Under the pieces are notes generated by a model. That model did not search any database. It was not told where the DNA came from and saw nothing but the letters and a program-made list of their open reading frames with translations. DNA of 64,000 bases, taken from the NCBI GenBank assembly GCA_963565915.1, contig OY751487.1:4464001-4528000 (forward strand), given 5' to 3'. Positions 53,454 to 64,000 of this stretch are shown here, piece by piece (within the stretch, counting starts at the first letter, position 1; each line of letters opens with the position of its first letter). Made by a program: the position numbers and the translations under genes. This DNA comes from Entoloma clypeatum. Taxonomy: Eukaryota > Basidiomycota > Agaricomycetes > Agaricales > Entolomataceae.

Positions 53454-56400
53454 ATGTCGCAGGTCAAGCTGTGAGTAAACTTCGTCGCTGCCACCCTCAA
53501 CGCCCTAATCGTACCCAGAACACTGCGTCCACCGCCAAACGTCGACTTTGTCCATGGCATGCCTTTTTGGTCCCTTCCGCTTCTCTTCTCACCCTCCAAA
53601 TCTAGGTTATCCCGGAATCCCTCCCGGTGGGCCCGAGCGCCCCCAAGCCGCGGTCAAGGGCGTACGTCCCCCGTTCATCTTCACCAGCCCTGTCATTCAC
53701 AACCATCCTTCTACACAGGCCATCGAAGTCAGATGCCCCCAGGGCGTCAAGGCAAAATGGCTCCGCATCGAGCTCCGCAAAGTCGAGACTCTCCCGGCCG
53801 GCGGGATGCTCAGCACATTTTACGACTTTGTAGGGCCCAGCCCTGTCAACCTCTGGACGTCCAGCGACGAGTTTGATCTGCTCAGGACGGTCCGTGTTCA
53901 CAAAGTTTTTACATGAAAAGCCGTTAACATGGCCTTTGCAGCAAGATTTCCCGTTTTCGATACGCATACCAGAGTCAATACCTCCCAGCGTCATGTTGGA
54001 GAACCGAGGTGCGTTGGTATCATCTCGTTCTAATGATCCTCAAACGAAACCGATGCTCCAGCCGGCATCCAATATGAACTCGTCGCCAGCCTCTGCACCA
54101 AAGGCAAAAAGTGTGTTCCTCCTGATCCCACCTCTCCACTTTCTGAATGAAATACTTTCCAACAGAAACTTCTTCCGCAAACGCAAATCTGTCGTCGTCT
54201 CCACCCAAGCCGCCATCATCATCGACAAGCACGAACTGCACTCCACCTGGCCCGTCTACAACCAGGCCGAGACCCGGCACATCGCCGCCTCTGGCTGCAC
54301 CCTCCTCGTCGACCGCGCACAGACCTGCTACGGCCCCGGCGACCGCATCGTCGTCGTCGCTACCCTGCGCTCCGACTCTGCCATGGGCCCCGTGCTGCGC
54401 GGGTTTGAGCTCATGCTGCGCGAGACGACAATCTTCAGCACCGGCCCCCATGGCCATGCCGTTGCTGCTACTGGAGGTGGGGCTGGGGGTGGTGGGGCCT
54501 TTGGGTCGAGAAGCCGGGGTGGAGAGGCGCCGGGGCCGAGGACGGTGACGATCTGCGAGAGCAAGCTTGCGGTAAATGCACCGTTGACTGTGGGCGCGGT
54601 CCACCGTGCGGAGCTGTCGTGTTCGCTGTCGGGGAACCATACGACGACGACGCTGAATGCCGCACGGCATATTGACGTGACGTATCTTGTGTGTGTAAGG
54701 GCCGTGCTGGATGGGGACGGGGTGCACCCCGTCCTGCTGGATCTCCCGGTTGTGATCTCGAATTGGCAGAGGTGGGGTGCCTTCCCTTGCTCTCCCTGCT
54801 CTTTGATTAAACGTTTTCACTAGGAACGTATCTGAAGTAGCAATCAAACGCATCGGCCCCGCCCCAGGACTCTCCCTCATCCCTATCCCATCCTCCACCT
54901 CCGGCACCATCAGGAATCCCGCTCCCGCTCCCACCACCACCACTCCCCCATCCACATTGACCCTCCCCTCCCGCAACCCCTCTGCCACCTCCAACCCCAC
55001 CTACAACACCGCCCCCTCTAAGACCATCACTGGGCTCAAATCCGACGAACTGGGGTACGGCGTTGGCGCTGGGCTCGGGTACACCACCTCCCTCGCCAGC
55101 ACCACCACCAACACCAACACAGGCGCGAAACCGGCACACCACCGCAACCCATCCGCCGGCAGCGCGAACGAAGCACGCCCCACGACGGGCGGGGGGCGGA
55201 GGCCGAACTCGTCATCCGGGAGAGAAGGGGCGCGTCTGACGGTCGTCAATGCACTGCCGAGCGAGATTGCGGAGGATGCGGAGGACGAGAGGGGTGGCGG
55301 TGCAGGGGGCCCACAGCAGCAGACCTACCTTACAGCCCACAACGAAAAGCTGCTGTATGAAGCCGCTCGTGCGAGAGCAGACAGGATGCAGGGGTATGCC
55401 GAGCCGCAGGAGAGCCCTCCACATTCCCAATCTCAGCCCCCGTCCCATCCCAACACCAACACCAACAACCAGCGCGAGTCGGCAGAGGACGAGAAGAGGC
55501 GGTACGAGCGTGCCCGGCAGGCGGCATTGGGTACGCAGGGCGTGCAGGCGTATACCGGCCCTTCTCCTCCTCCCAATGCCAATAGCAACAATGTTAGCGT
55601 GAACCATGCGGCCGCTACGCCGGAGAAGAAGCTCGGGGTGGCGCTGTATACGCAGGCGATCGCTGCGAGGAACCAGTCACTTGCGCAGCAGCAGCAGCAG
55701 GAGGGGGGCGACCTGAACCGTGCTGCGAGCCCGAACCGGAATGAGAGCCTCAATACGACCCTGAAGCGGAATGAGAGCTACAGCAGCGCGCGGCCGCAGT
55801 ATCCGGGCGCGGAGGAGGAGAAGGAGGCGTTGAAGCGGTATGAGCAGGCGAGGCTTGCGAGGGATCGGGTGCAGAATGCCGGTGGGAACGTGGATGGCTC
55901 CGGTGCAGGTGGTGGGGGGAGCGCGCCGATTGCGTATGAGCATCTGTATCCTGGTGGGGGTGTGGGGACGGGAGGGTCATCGGGAGCGCCTAACGATCTC
56001 CCGCCGCCGTTTGAGGGTGGGGCTGGTGGAGGTGGAGGTGGAAGTGGGGGACCGTTGTCGGCGTATGAGGAGAAGGAAAGGTTGAGGAGGCAGTATGAGC
56101 AGCAGGACGCCACCGCTGCTGCTGCTGCTTTGTCAAGGGCGAACACGTACACAAACCCTCCTTCACCCCGCGCCGCGACGAGCACGCCTCTTTCGCCCCG
56201 TACGAACACGTACACCTCCCCTCCATCGCCCCGTACGAACATGTACCCCTCCCCTCCATCGCCCCGGGCCGCCACAAACGGCACGCTGCCGCCTCCGTCG
56301 TTCACGTACCGCGAGCCGGTGGGCGCGGAGCAGATCAAGAAGGCGCTCTCCGAGAAGGAGATCCTGCGGAGGAAGTACGAGGCTGAGGAGGCTGCCGCTC

Positions 56401-57089
56401 AACAACAACAGTATCACCAGCAGCTACATCAACACCAGCAGCAGCAGGAGCAACAACGACAAGCGACCCCGCCGCGGCCCCCTCCGCCGCGGAGCGGGTC
56501 TGTGTCGTCGTCGACCTCGGGGACGGCGGGCAGTGTAAGGGGGGCAACAACAACGACGACGAGGCCGCAGCCTGCTGTACCGGTGCAGGGAGGAAAGGTG
56601 TTGACGGCGGCGGAGGAGAAGGCGCAGTTGAAGGCGCAGTGGGCGGCGCAGGATGCCCGCACGTTGGGGACCCAGCACCACCAGCACCACCACCAACAAC
56701 CACAGCAGCAACCATCACACGTTAACGGGGAGACGTACTCGCCTGGACGACCGAGCTCGAGCAGTGTGCCGCCGCTGCAGCCCCAGCAATTATCGCAGCA
56801 GAAGAACACAAGTGCTCCCCCGCTGAAGCCCCGCCCGCCGGTGGAGTATATACAAGAGACGCAGGAGGAGGACGCGCGGGTGTCGAGGGCGATGGCGATG
56901 GGTGCGTTTGTGCCTGTTGTGGAGGATCTGCCGCCGCCCCCGTTGAGTTATGCTGTGAGGACGCCGTCGCCGTTGAAGAGGGCCGGCGGCGGCGGTGGTG
57001 GTGGTGGGAGTATTGGCTCGTTGGATGTGCGGCCGTTTTCACCGTTCAATGCGGGGCTTGGATTGGGTGCTGGTGTGAATGGGGCATGA
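53454..57089 (+). CDS. Arrestin-domain protein with long low-complexity tail
   Basis: Eight exons (53454-53470, 53519-53556, 53606-53661, 53719-53889, 53942-54008, 54062-54110, 54166-54771, 54824-57089) sum to 1089 codons in phase. The N-terminal third matches the basidiomycete arrestin-fold family: RPPPNVDFVHGYPGIPPGGP, WLRIELRKVETLPAGG, RIPESIPPSVMLENR, KSVVVSTQAAIIIDKHELHS, LLVDRAQTCYGPGDRI, LRGFELMLRETTIFS, AARHIDVTYLVCVRAVLDG. Such alpha-arrestins act as adaptors for ubiquitin ligases and endocytosis. The tail (residues about 430-1089) is Gly/Pro/Gln-rich with about six degenerate repeats of the form EEKExLRRxYExA and tandem SPPSPRTN units. Intron 2 has a GC donor (GCATGC at 53557). The start ATG is supported by the 17-bp first exon reading MSQVK. 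Confidence 0.9.
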
Positions 57090-58230
57090 GTGTGAATGTG
57101 TGTGTGAGTGTGTGTGTGACGGTCTTTTTTTTCTCTTCTTCGTCTGCGTACTGACTTCGGATCTGACTGATCGATTTTTGATTTTTGATCGTCTTTGTTA
57201 TAAAAGGCCTCCTCTGCATAGGTCGACCGCTACGTTCCCTCTCTTCACCTTCTGATTATGCACTAATGCCACTACTACTGCTACTACTCTCATTCCGACA
57301 TCTATCACTGGCATTTACTATTTATCGTCCTTGTTCGGTATTATTTTTTTCTTTCCCTCTTTGAATCTCTGATTTATATCTCCCCACCACCCACACGCTC
57401 GTTATCATTTTTTTTTTGACTTTACTTATCTAATGATCTGCCCTTGTTCTTTTTTTTTTACTACATACTACTTATGAATATGAGTCCGTATGCATGTTAC
57501 GAAGTTATGTGGCTACTAGCTAGACTTTTGTGTCGATGCTCAATCTACAATTCTTTGTTTTTCTTTTCACCCGGTTCGACGTTGTGTCCGAGTCAATTTC
57601 GTTGTCGGTGGGTTCGGCGTTAGCGACCGATGGGCCGCCGGATTGAAGTCAGCGGTGGACGGATGCGTCAATGACCAGCACTGGCGTTGTAGGCCCTGGG
57701 CAATCGTCGTTGATCGTCGTTGGGTGAACAAAACGGTAGTTGCAGTGATCAACACAGAATAATAGCCGAGGGAGTCGAAGAGGGAGGTGGAGAAGAGGGA
57801 AAATTATCGCGGAATGTTCAACGGGAAAAACCCGAATACTAAATGTAACCCAATGAGTTATAATTATACATTATGAGGGGTAATTATAGACATTACTCTC
57901 ATTGCGTTCACGAGGTTCAGATGACAATTCTCCGAGTGGTGTCGATTTAGTCCGATTCATTGCATGTTAATTGGTGTGTTATCTGGTTCATTGATTACCC
58001 ATAAGCTCTGCTAACCCCCTCAATAAGGAGCAGCTCTCGAAATTCAAAATTTATTCTTGAGGACCAAATCAAGCACGGACAATGGACTCGAGAGCAAGAC
58101 TGATGTATTCATATGCTATGGAATACAACACGAAATGTACAATGACTGCGAAAGGACAAGGGGGCTGTCGTAGATGCCGCGGCGGACTCGGGCCTCGCGA
58201 ATAGGTAAGTACGACGCGCGGGGGTCAAAG
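57090..58230. other. Region without a supported gene
   Basis: 3' flank of the arrestin gene with GT repeats (57092-57119) and several T8-T10 runs, then about 0.7 kb with no supported frame. Confidence 0.4.
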
Positions 58231-58354
58231 TCATGGGTACGGAATAGTAGCTGGATTGATATCAAAAGCTGAAATATATTTGTCAACCTCTATATCTGTA
58301 AATCGTCGAAAGGAAGACTCACTAGGCCACTTCCCTATCCAATGAAACCATTGA
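58231..58354 (-). CDS. Last two exons of an unidentified gene
   Basis: Exons 58354-58323 and 58268-58231 join in phase to QWFHWIGKWPTFDINPATI and a stop after PYP. Splice sites are CACGCAG, GTGAGT and ATTTCAG. Possible earlier exons near 58,490 (reading YTNRFRWSTLKQ) and 58,590 (KPVGLTEEIIQQA) could not be joined. No domain. Confidence 0.3.
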
Positions 58355-58806
58355 CTGCGTGGTGTAAGGGATGTGAACGAGGACAGGGAAACGAAAGTTA
58401 AAGAATTTACAAATTATCGGCATGGCAGAATGGCACCTGCTTCAGTGTGCTCCAACGAAAACGGTTAGTGTACGAAGGAGATAGAGAATTCGGAACTTTC
58501 AAATTATGTTGCTATTGTGACATCCGCGCTTGTTGAATGATTTCCTCTGTCAATCCAACGGGTTTTGGGGGAAGATGGGGGTTGTTTGTTGAAGGAAAGA
58601 TTGAAGACGCAAGGTCGCGCGAGGCTCTCTTATTGGGCGAAGGTGTGACGACTGTCACATCTTCGTGGCACTGCCTCAAGGTCCTTCCGAGTTAACAATA
58701 AGAACTCAGGTGAGTCTTTCGACCCTCAACCAGATTGAGACTTGAGCGGAAGCCACCCCACAACTTCCGGCAGCCTGTTTGTGATACCGTCTGCAAATAA
58801 GGCAGC

Positions 58807-59161
58807 TCAATCCCACCAAATTTGGACAATGTAGGGTCCCTGCCAAGTCGGACTCAATATCGGATGTCCCCGTATCGCAACCGTATCGTTTACCAGGTTG
58901 CTCGTCGACACGTCAAAATCAATCAGTAATGTAAGTTTCGCAGTCTGATGAAGATGATTCGTAATTAAGTCCTCTACCCACGACAACAAATCAAATGGCA
59001 TACATAACTCCGAGTCCTCTGCCGAACACCTCAGCCATGTCATGGCTCCCCCTTGGGCGTGACTTATCCGGGCGAATATCCACACAAGTTCGTCAAAGTC
59101 TTCACGGAACACCATCTCAACAAATTCTGTACGAACTTCATTTATGGCATTTAGAAATATC
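58807..59161 (-). CDS. Unidentified exon
   Basis: Open from an AG acceptor at about 59162 to a stop at 58807. Contains LNAINEVRTEFVEMVFRED, HAQGGAMTWLRCSAEDSEL and a C-terminus ending YIVQIWWD. The composition looks like real protein but I recognise no domain; the upstream exon (perhaps ending at the GTAAAC donor near 59258) is not certain. The frame stays open beyond the TGA for about 30 codons, so the stop could be a recent change. Possibly part of the same gene as 58231-58354. Confidence 0.4.
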
Positions 59162-59577
59162 TAATCTACTTTTCACTTTTCAGCACCATTGTTTAGTGAA
59201 CCAGTAAAATATATTATCTACTGTTATCTTGTTCATTGAATAAGCTAAGTGTTTACCATGTTCATTGAGGAAATTTTCATTCACTGACTCCGCTCTAAAC
59301 CAAATGAGGCCCATGAGGGTTTCGGGTTTTTCCCGATGACTTTCGTTTGCATCGTGAATAGGACAACATCTTTTTGATTGACAATCAACGATGTTTAAGT
59401 CATCACATGAGCGATCACACTGAGATCACAATTATTATCCATCGAAGCTTCACCGACCAGTAAATGCCAGATCATATTGTCACATCCCAAGTTCTCAACT
59501 ACTATTACAGGGTCGGTTACGAGAACCATCAGATAGAATGATTGGACAAAAGACTGATAGTAACAAAAGGGATTGCG
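59162..59577. other. Short intergenic region
   Basis: AT-rich spacer downstream of the minus-strand gene ending at 59578. Nothing supported. Confidence 0.3.
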
Positions 59578-62007
59578 TCAAGCCTTGAGCTGATAAACGA
59601 GTTGTGCCAGAAGATCTCCTTCGCTGTAAAACATGCTAGAGATCAGCCCACATCCCATGATACACAGTACCCATCTAAGGCACTCGCCTGTTGAATCCAG
59701 CTTTGTCGATGAAGAAATCGTCATTTCCACCGAATATGAATCCCCACGAATCTCCAAACAGCTTGTCGACGTCCCCTCTGAGGTGGCTCATGGTATTGGA
59801 TAACTCGCCTGATTTATTTTCGATGTGGGACCGAACGCCCTCAAGGACGCCCACAAGCTGCCGTTTTACGTCTTCCGGCGCGTGAGAATATCCCTGTTCT
59901 CCACCACCCGCTTCCGCCTTGACGTTCCTGACCTCAATCTTTAGCTTGCCATTCTCAGTGCCGTGCGGCTCGTTCCGCAGAACGAGTTCGGCCGTCCACG
60001 TGAGCACATTGATAGTCCTAATATTGGATGAACTATGTGAGCAAATGGTGGCAGGAAAAGGAGAGCACCTCGTACCAGGCGGGCATAGTGACTGGAAACA
60101 TAGGTAGACGAGGTTAACGAACATGGTAGTTGGATACAGGCCAATACTGACTCCATGACCACACTTCCGTTCTACCACCGAGCCTACATGACACCATTAG
60201 TTACGAGATTCTCAATCGAAAACGCAGCTTACTTGATTACAGATTCATTATTTGCATCCAAGCCAACGGGGATTTGCAAATGGTTCCATACATTGACCTT
60301 CTGTTGGGCAAACTTTGTTTGGCCGCTGCCCTTTGTCGTAGTCACACCATCACGGCTGTAGGTATACTTGAGAACGGTATTATTGCTATTCGCTGCGTCA
60401 TATCTCCAAGGAGTACCGCTCGCGTTCTAGAAAGTCATGAGTCATTCCGAACAGAGCCTGGAAAAAGCCAATCGGCCAACATACCTCATAGCCCGGAAGC
60501 CCAAAATGACTGTTATTCAGGCTATAGGGTGCAGGTACCTTGCCGGGGACATCATCGATGACGCTAAACCAGGTAGTCGTATTATTAAACTGAGCAAGCC
60601 GGGGAACCAGCCAGTTGTCCAGGAAGGCTTTGAGAATGGCCCAGGGAGGTGAATGACAATCAGACAAAGTGCGCTACTCACTGCGTTTCGAAAGGCAGAC
60701 GGTACCGTCATACCTCGGGGTGGTGGGGACAACCCCTAAACATTCGATGAGTCAGTGGAGCTGGCGAATGCAAAGTCATATTGGGCGCTCACAATTGGCC
60801 TGGGCAGAATGATTCCTGTCAGACGTACTTGAGAAAAGCAATTAAAACGCGACTCACAGTAGGGGCTGGTAGGAGGTCGGGAGGAAAATCTCTGTTCTCC
60901 GTCTGCGATGCATCGTTAGTTCGAACATGTTTGTTTTACATAACCGCGATCGACATAAGTACCATCTGAAGATAGATTAACATGTTGTTATCGTTATTCT
61001 TCGCCCCCCCTTGGCTCCAGCCCGTCAGAACGAAGGGAAAGTTCTGGAAATTCAAAGATGTCGGTACGATGGTAGGAGCGAGGTAAGTGTCGGGTTTCTT
61101 CAGAGTCGGAAGGTAGTGGATCGTCGAATGGGAGCCATTATCCTCAGCTTTCAACCTGTCGAAGTACATCTTGATGTGTTTGTGGAAGTCTTCTTTCGCC
61201 TCGTTATCATCAATGACACTGAGTGTTGGGTCATAGGTAGAAATATCGGCAGCTGGCAATCGACGTTGAATGAAATATAGGGAAGGAGGAGGAGAAAGAA
61301 AGAGATGTCATACTCGTGAAGTTGATGAGAAGCTGGCGGACACTGTAATCGTTCGGATTGGTCAATGAGTCCCGAACGAACTGAGGAACCTTCGCGGGAT
61401 CCAATTCCAGCAAATTCAGGCGGACCCTGGTGACGACCCGCCAGTCCCCAATCGTCGCGCTCTTTTTCCTTACGTCACATTTAGTGTCAAACCGAATATG
61501 TTCATACCATTAGCTTACTCGGGTCTCGCTCTGGTGCCGCCCCAATAGTTAAACGTACCAGACTGGCCTTCATGTCAGACAGAAGTAGAAGGATTCCAAT
61601 ATTAGAGTACCTTGAGCTTCAAAGTGAAAAGCACGGTCTGGTTTTCGTCGGTTCCAAGTAGCAACTCTACCGTGGACGGGTCGAGTTTAGCGTTCACAAT
61701 CTGACTGTGTTGCTATGTGAATACAGCTTTGTGGCAAGGAAGGTGAACCGACGTGCGTGTAATCATCCTTCTCAGAAGTACTCGTAGTGAACTGACGCAA
61801 AGGCGAATCAAGAGCACTGGTCCTGTGCATCAGTTGCATCTGGCGGTTGATAGCCTCTTGCGAGACGCTCGTAATCTGCGGCGGATGAGCGCTCGAGGAC
61901 AGTCGGTGACAGAAGAATTGGCATACTTGATCATAGCCATGCAGTTTCGTGCTTTTGAAGCGTTCGGAGGCTAACCAATTGTAGTCGACATTGGGAGGTT
62001 GAGTCAT
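59578..62007 (-). CDS. Multi-exon protein of unknown family, minus-strand member of an inverted pair
   Basis: Start ATG at 62007; exons 62007-61927, 61875-61757, 61704-61611 and several more, the last 59623-59578. Conserved blocks shared with the plus-strand paralogue: ASERFKSTKLHGYDQ, VSQEAINRQ, SPLRQFTTS, NLLELDPAKVPQFVRDSL, NPNDYSVRQLLINF, TSLNFQNFPFVL, NNMLIYLQM. Later it contains NWLVPRLAQFNN, and the C-terminus has SWGFIFGGNDDFFIDKAGF and ends LLAQLVYQLKA. No signal peptide or catalytic motif. The layout suggests a large lipid-binding-like or other beta-rich fungal protein; I cannot name the family with confidence, and a profile search is needed. Two introns have GC donors (61756 and 59687). 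Confidence 0.6.
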
Positions 62008-62530
62008 GCTCGTTGATCTGGTGGTAGGAAACAGCAGGGGGTGGTGGGATGAGGACTGCAAAAACGACTACGGTTCTTATAGATGGGGGAGAGTTGTCCA
62101 GTGGCAGTAGAATGAAACTCGACATGACGGTACTCAGGCTTTGCTGAGAGCCAGAGGACTGGGTTTGTTTCGCCGAGGCTGGTACACCACGAGACCAGCC
62201 AGACGCTTCCTGCGGCCTCTGGGCAGAGGGGTATGTATCACAGGGAATAGCTTGAGCTGAACCTTGCCCGACAGGGCTTCTCCAATCGTTGATCAAAGTG
62301 TCCGGGGGGCCGCAAAGTTTCTCCAACTACATACTAACGGTCTCGTGGTGTAAGCCTCGTGGCTTCATCGATTTGCTCAGCTCTCTCCCTGAGAATCGTC
62401 ATGTCGTGTAGAGTTGCATTGTACTGCAAGCAAAGAACCCCCTTCTATAAGAACCGTAATCGTTTTTGCAGTCCTTGTCCCATCACCACCTGCTGTTTCC
62501 TACCACCCCATCGCAGCTAGCTTAACAAAC
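62008..62530. promoter_or_regulatory. Shared divergent 5' region with inverted arms
   Basis: Sequence just upstream of the two divergent ATGs is an imperfect inverted repeat: CCTGCTGTTTCCTACCACC occurs at 62488 on the plus strand and, reversed, near 62023-62041. About 0.36 kb of unique sequence lies between the arms. It probably holds both promoters. Confidence 0.6.
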
Positions 62531-64000
62531 ATGACTGACAACTATAAGCTGTTAGCCTCCGAACGCTTCACGGGCACGAAGATACACGGCTATGATCAGG
62601 TATATGCTTCTTTTATTTCCGGATGTCCTCAAGCACTCATCCGTAACAGATTACGGCCGTCTCGCAGAACGCTATCAACCGCCAGATAAACCGGGTGTAC
62701 AAGAACGCCGGCGCTGGTTCGCCTCTGCGTCAGTTCACTACTAGTGCGTCTGAGGACGATGATTACACGTACGTCGTCCACACTTTACTTGTGCACAGGT
62801 CTGTTGACGTAGCGTTACAGTCAGATTGTAAAAGCCGGACTCGATCCATCGGAGGTCGAGTTACTACTTGGAACCGACGAAAAGCAGACTGTGAACTTCA
62901 TATTGAAGCTCAAGGTGCTCTAATATTTGATTTTTTTTTTTTGCCGCTGTCTAACTTGAAGGCCAGTCCGGTACGTTCAACTACTGGGGCGGTAGCAGGT
63001 CCCAGCCAGAGTAAGCTCCTACTGTGAACAGATTCTGTTTGACACTGACGGTGACTCAGGAAAAAGAGTGCGACGATCAAGGACTGGCGTGTCGTCGCCA
63101 GGGTCCGCCTGAATTTGCTGGAATTGGATCCCGCGAAGGTCCCTCAGTTCGTTCGGGAGTCTTTGACCAATCCGAATGACTACAGCGTTCGCCAGCTTCT
63201 TCTTAACTTCGGGCGTATGATACCTCTTTCCTCTTCCCTTCCGATACTGTATTGATTTTTGTTTTCCAGCGACCGATATTTCTACCTATGACCCAACACT
63301 CAGTGTCATCGACGATGACGACGCGAAAGAAGACTTCCATACGCACGTCAAGACGTACCTCGACAAGCTCAAAACGGACAATAATGGCTTCTCCTCGACG
63401 ATCCACTACCTTCCGATTCTAAAGAAATTCGGCAGTCACTCCCCTACCTTCGCGCCGACATCTTTGAATTTCCAGAACTTTCCCTTCGTTATGACACCCA
63501 ATGAGGGGACGAAAAAAGGCGAGAACAACATGCTAATCTATCTCCAAATGGTATGTCGATCACGGTTGTGGAAAACAAACATGTTCGAACTAATGATGTA
63601 TCGAAGACGCAGGGGAGAAAACTTCCTCCTGATCTTCTGCCATTCCCTACTGTGAGTCACGTTTTCATCCCCTTAGTCAAATACGTCTGACTTTGTTCAG
63701 GCCAATTGTGGGCGCCACATAGAACCATGCATTTGGCAACTTCACTGACTTATCACACGTCCAGGGATTGTCCCCACTACCCCGAGATATGACGGCACTC
63801 TCTGCCTTTCAAAAGACAGTGAGTAGCGCACTTGGTTTGATCGGCGTTCACCTTCTTAGGCCTGATCTCTTCTAAAAGCCTTCCTGGATAAATGGCTGCT
63901 TCCCCAGCTTGCCCCGTTGAACAATGCGACCACCTGGGTCACCGTAATTGATCATACCCCCAGCACGGAACCTGCACCCTACAGCCTGAGAAGCGGTCAT
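62531..64000 (+). CDS. Plus-strand paralogue of the inverted pair (3' end beyond the window)
   Basis: Exons 62531-62599, 62650-62768, 62821-62914, 62967-63010, 63060-63214, 63270-63550 and 63607-63651 join in phase; later exons continue past the edge. The first exons have the same lengths as in the minus-strand copy (119 and 94 bp). Blocks: ASERFTGTKIHGYDQ, VSQNAINRQ, SPLRQFTTSASEDDDYT, NLLELDPAKVPQFVRESL, TSLNFQNFPFVM, NNMLIYLQM. Here the second intron keeps a GT donor where the sister gene has GC. Past 63651 the exon boundaries are less certain. Function unknown, as for its partner. Confidence 0.6.

Noticed and set aside
54020..56809. Long antisense and alternative frames across the arrestin gene
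   Set aside because: Arise from Gly/Pro/Gln/Ser-rich codons in the tail. The plus-strand exons are phase-consistent and match a known family.
1..64000. CRISPR arrays, bacterial operons, ribosome binding sites, rRNA and functional tRNA genes
   Set aside because: The window is eukaryotic with spliced genes; no regularly spaced direct repeats and no complete tRNA cloverleaf were seen.

Overview
The window looks like a piece of a mushroom-forming basidiomycete (Agaricomycete) nuclear genome. Genes are split by short introns of about 50-70 bp with GT (occasionally GC) donors and CTGAC/CTAAT-like branch sites. The recognisable host genes have fungal architectures: an HSF-type transcription factor, a MINDY-family deubiquitinase and an arrestin-domain protein with a long low-complexity tail. 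The middle of the window is filled with LTR retrotransposons typical of such genomes. I read intron-exon structures by eye. Where a multi-exon model is given, its phases were checked by hand and total length is a multiple of three, but no expression data or database search supports them.

Layout. 1-12.5 kb: a 5'-partial gene, an HSF transcription factor (1237-3401), a decayed dephospho-CoA kinase pseudogene (about 4.33-4.93 kb), a coiled-coil gene (6465-8647, minus), then copy A of a duplicated segment (about 9.36-11.48 kb) holding a TM-protein remnant and a small cysteine-rich secreted protein, and a small four-exon gene (11972-12548, minus). 12.7-46.9 kb: a retrotransposon island. It contains a Ty1/copia element (12694-18765, minus) with a solo LTR in its pol gene; a Ty3/gypsy chromovirus (20119-33704, plus) into which a second chromovirus (22670-29649, minus) has jumped; a decayed multi-exon gene for a zinc-ribbon plus WRN-like 3'-5' exonuclease protein (34346-39706, minus); and a composite copia locus (39838-46898, plus) that carries a 119-bp hairpin element. 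47-50.7 kb: the end of an unidentified gene and copy B of the duplicated segment. 51.1-57.1 kb: MINDY deubiquitinase (minus) and arrestin-domain protein (plus), head to head. 58.2-64 kb: unidentified exons and a divergently transcribed pair of paralogous genes arranged as an inverted duplication.

The most interesting signals are in the chromoviruses. Both carry an extra ORF between pol and the 3' LTR. In the younger element this ORF ends in a cysteine-rich, probably zinc-binding domain. In both, the sequence just after the 5' LTR is an exact 11-12 nt reverse complement of LTR sequence lying about 33 nt downstream of a TATA box, which is the layout of Tf1-type self-priming. Each full insertion has a 5-bp target-site duplication, and LTR divergence agrees with the nesting order. 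In-frame stops in the decayed elements and in the exonuclease gene are almost all TGA (probable CGA to TGA), as expected from C-to-T decay.
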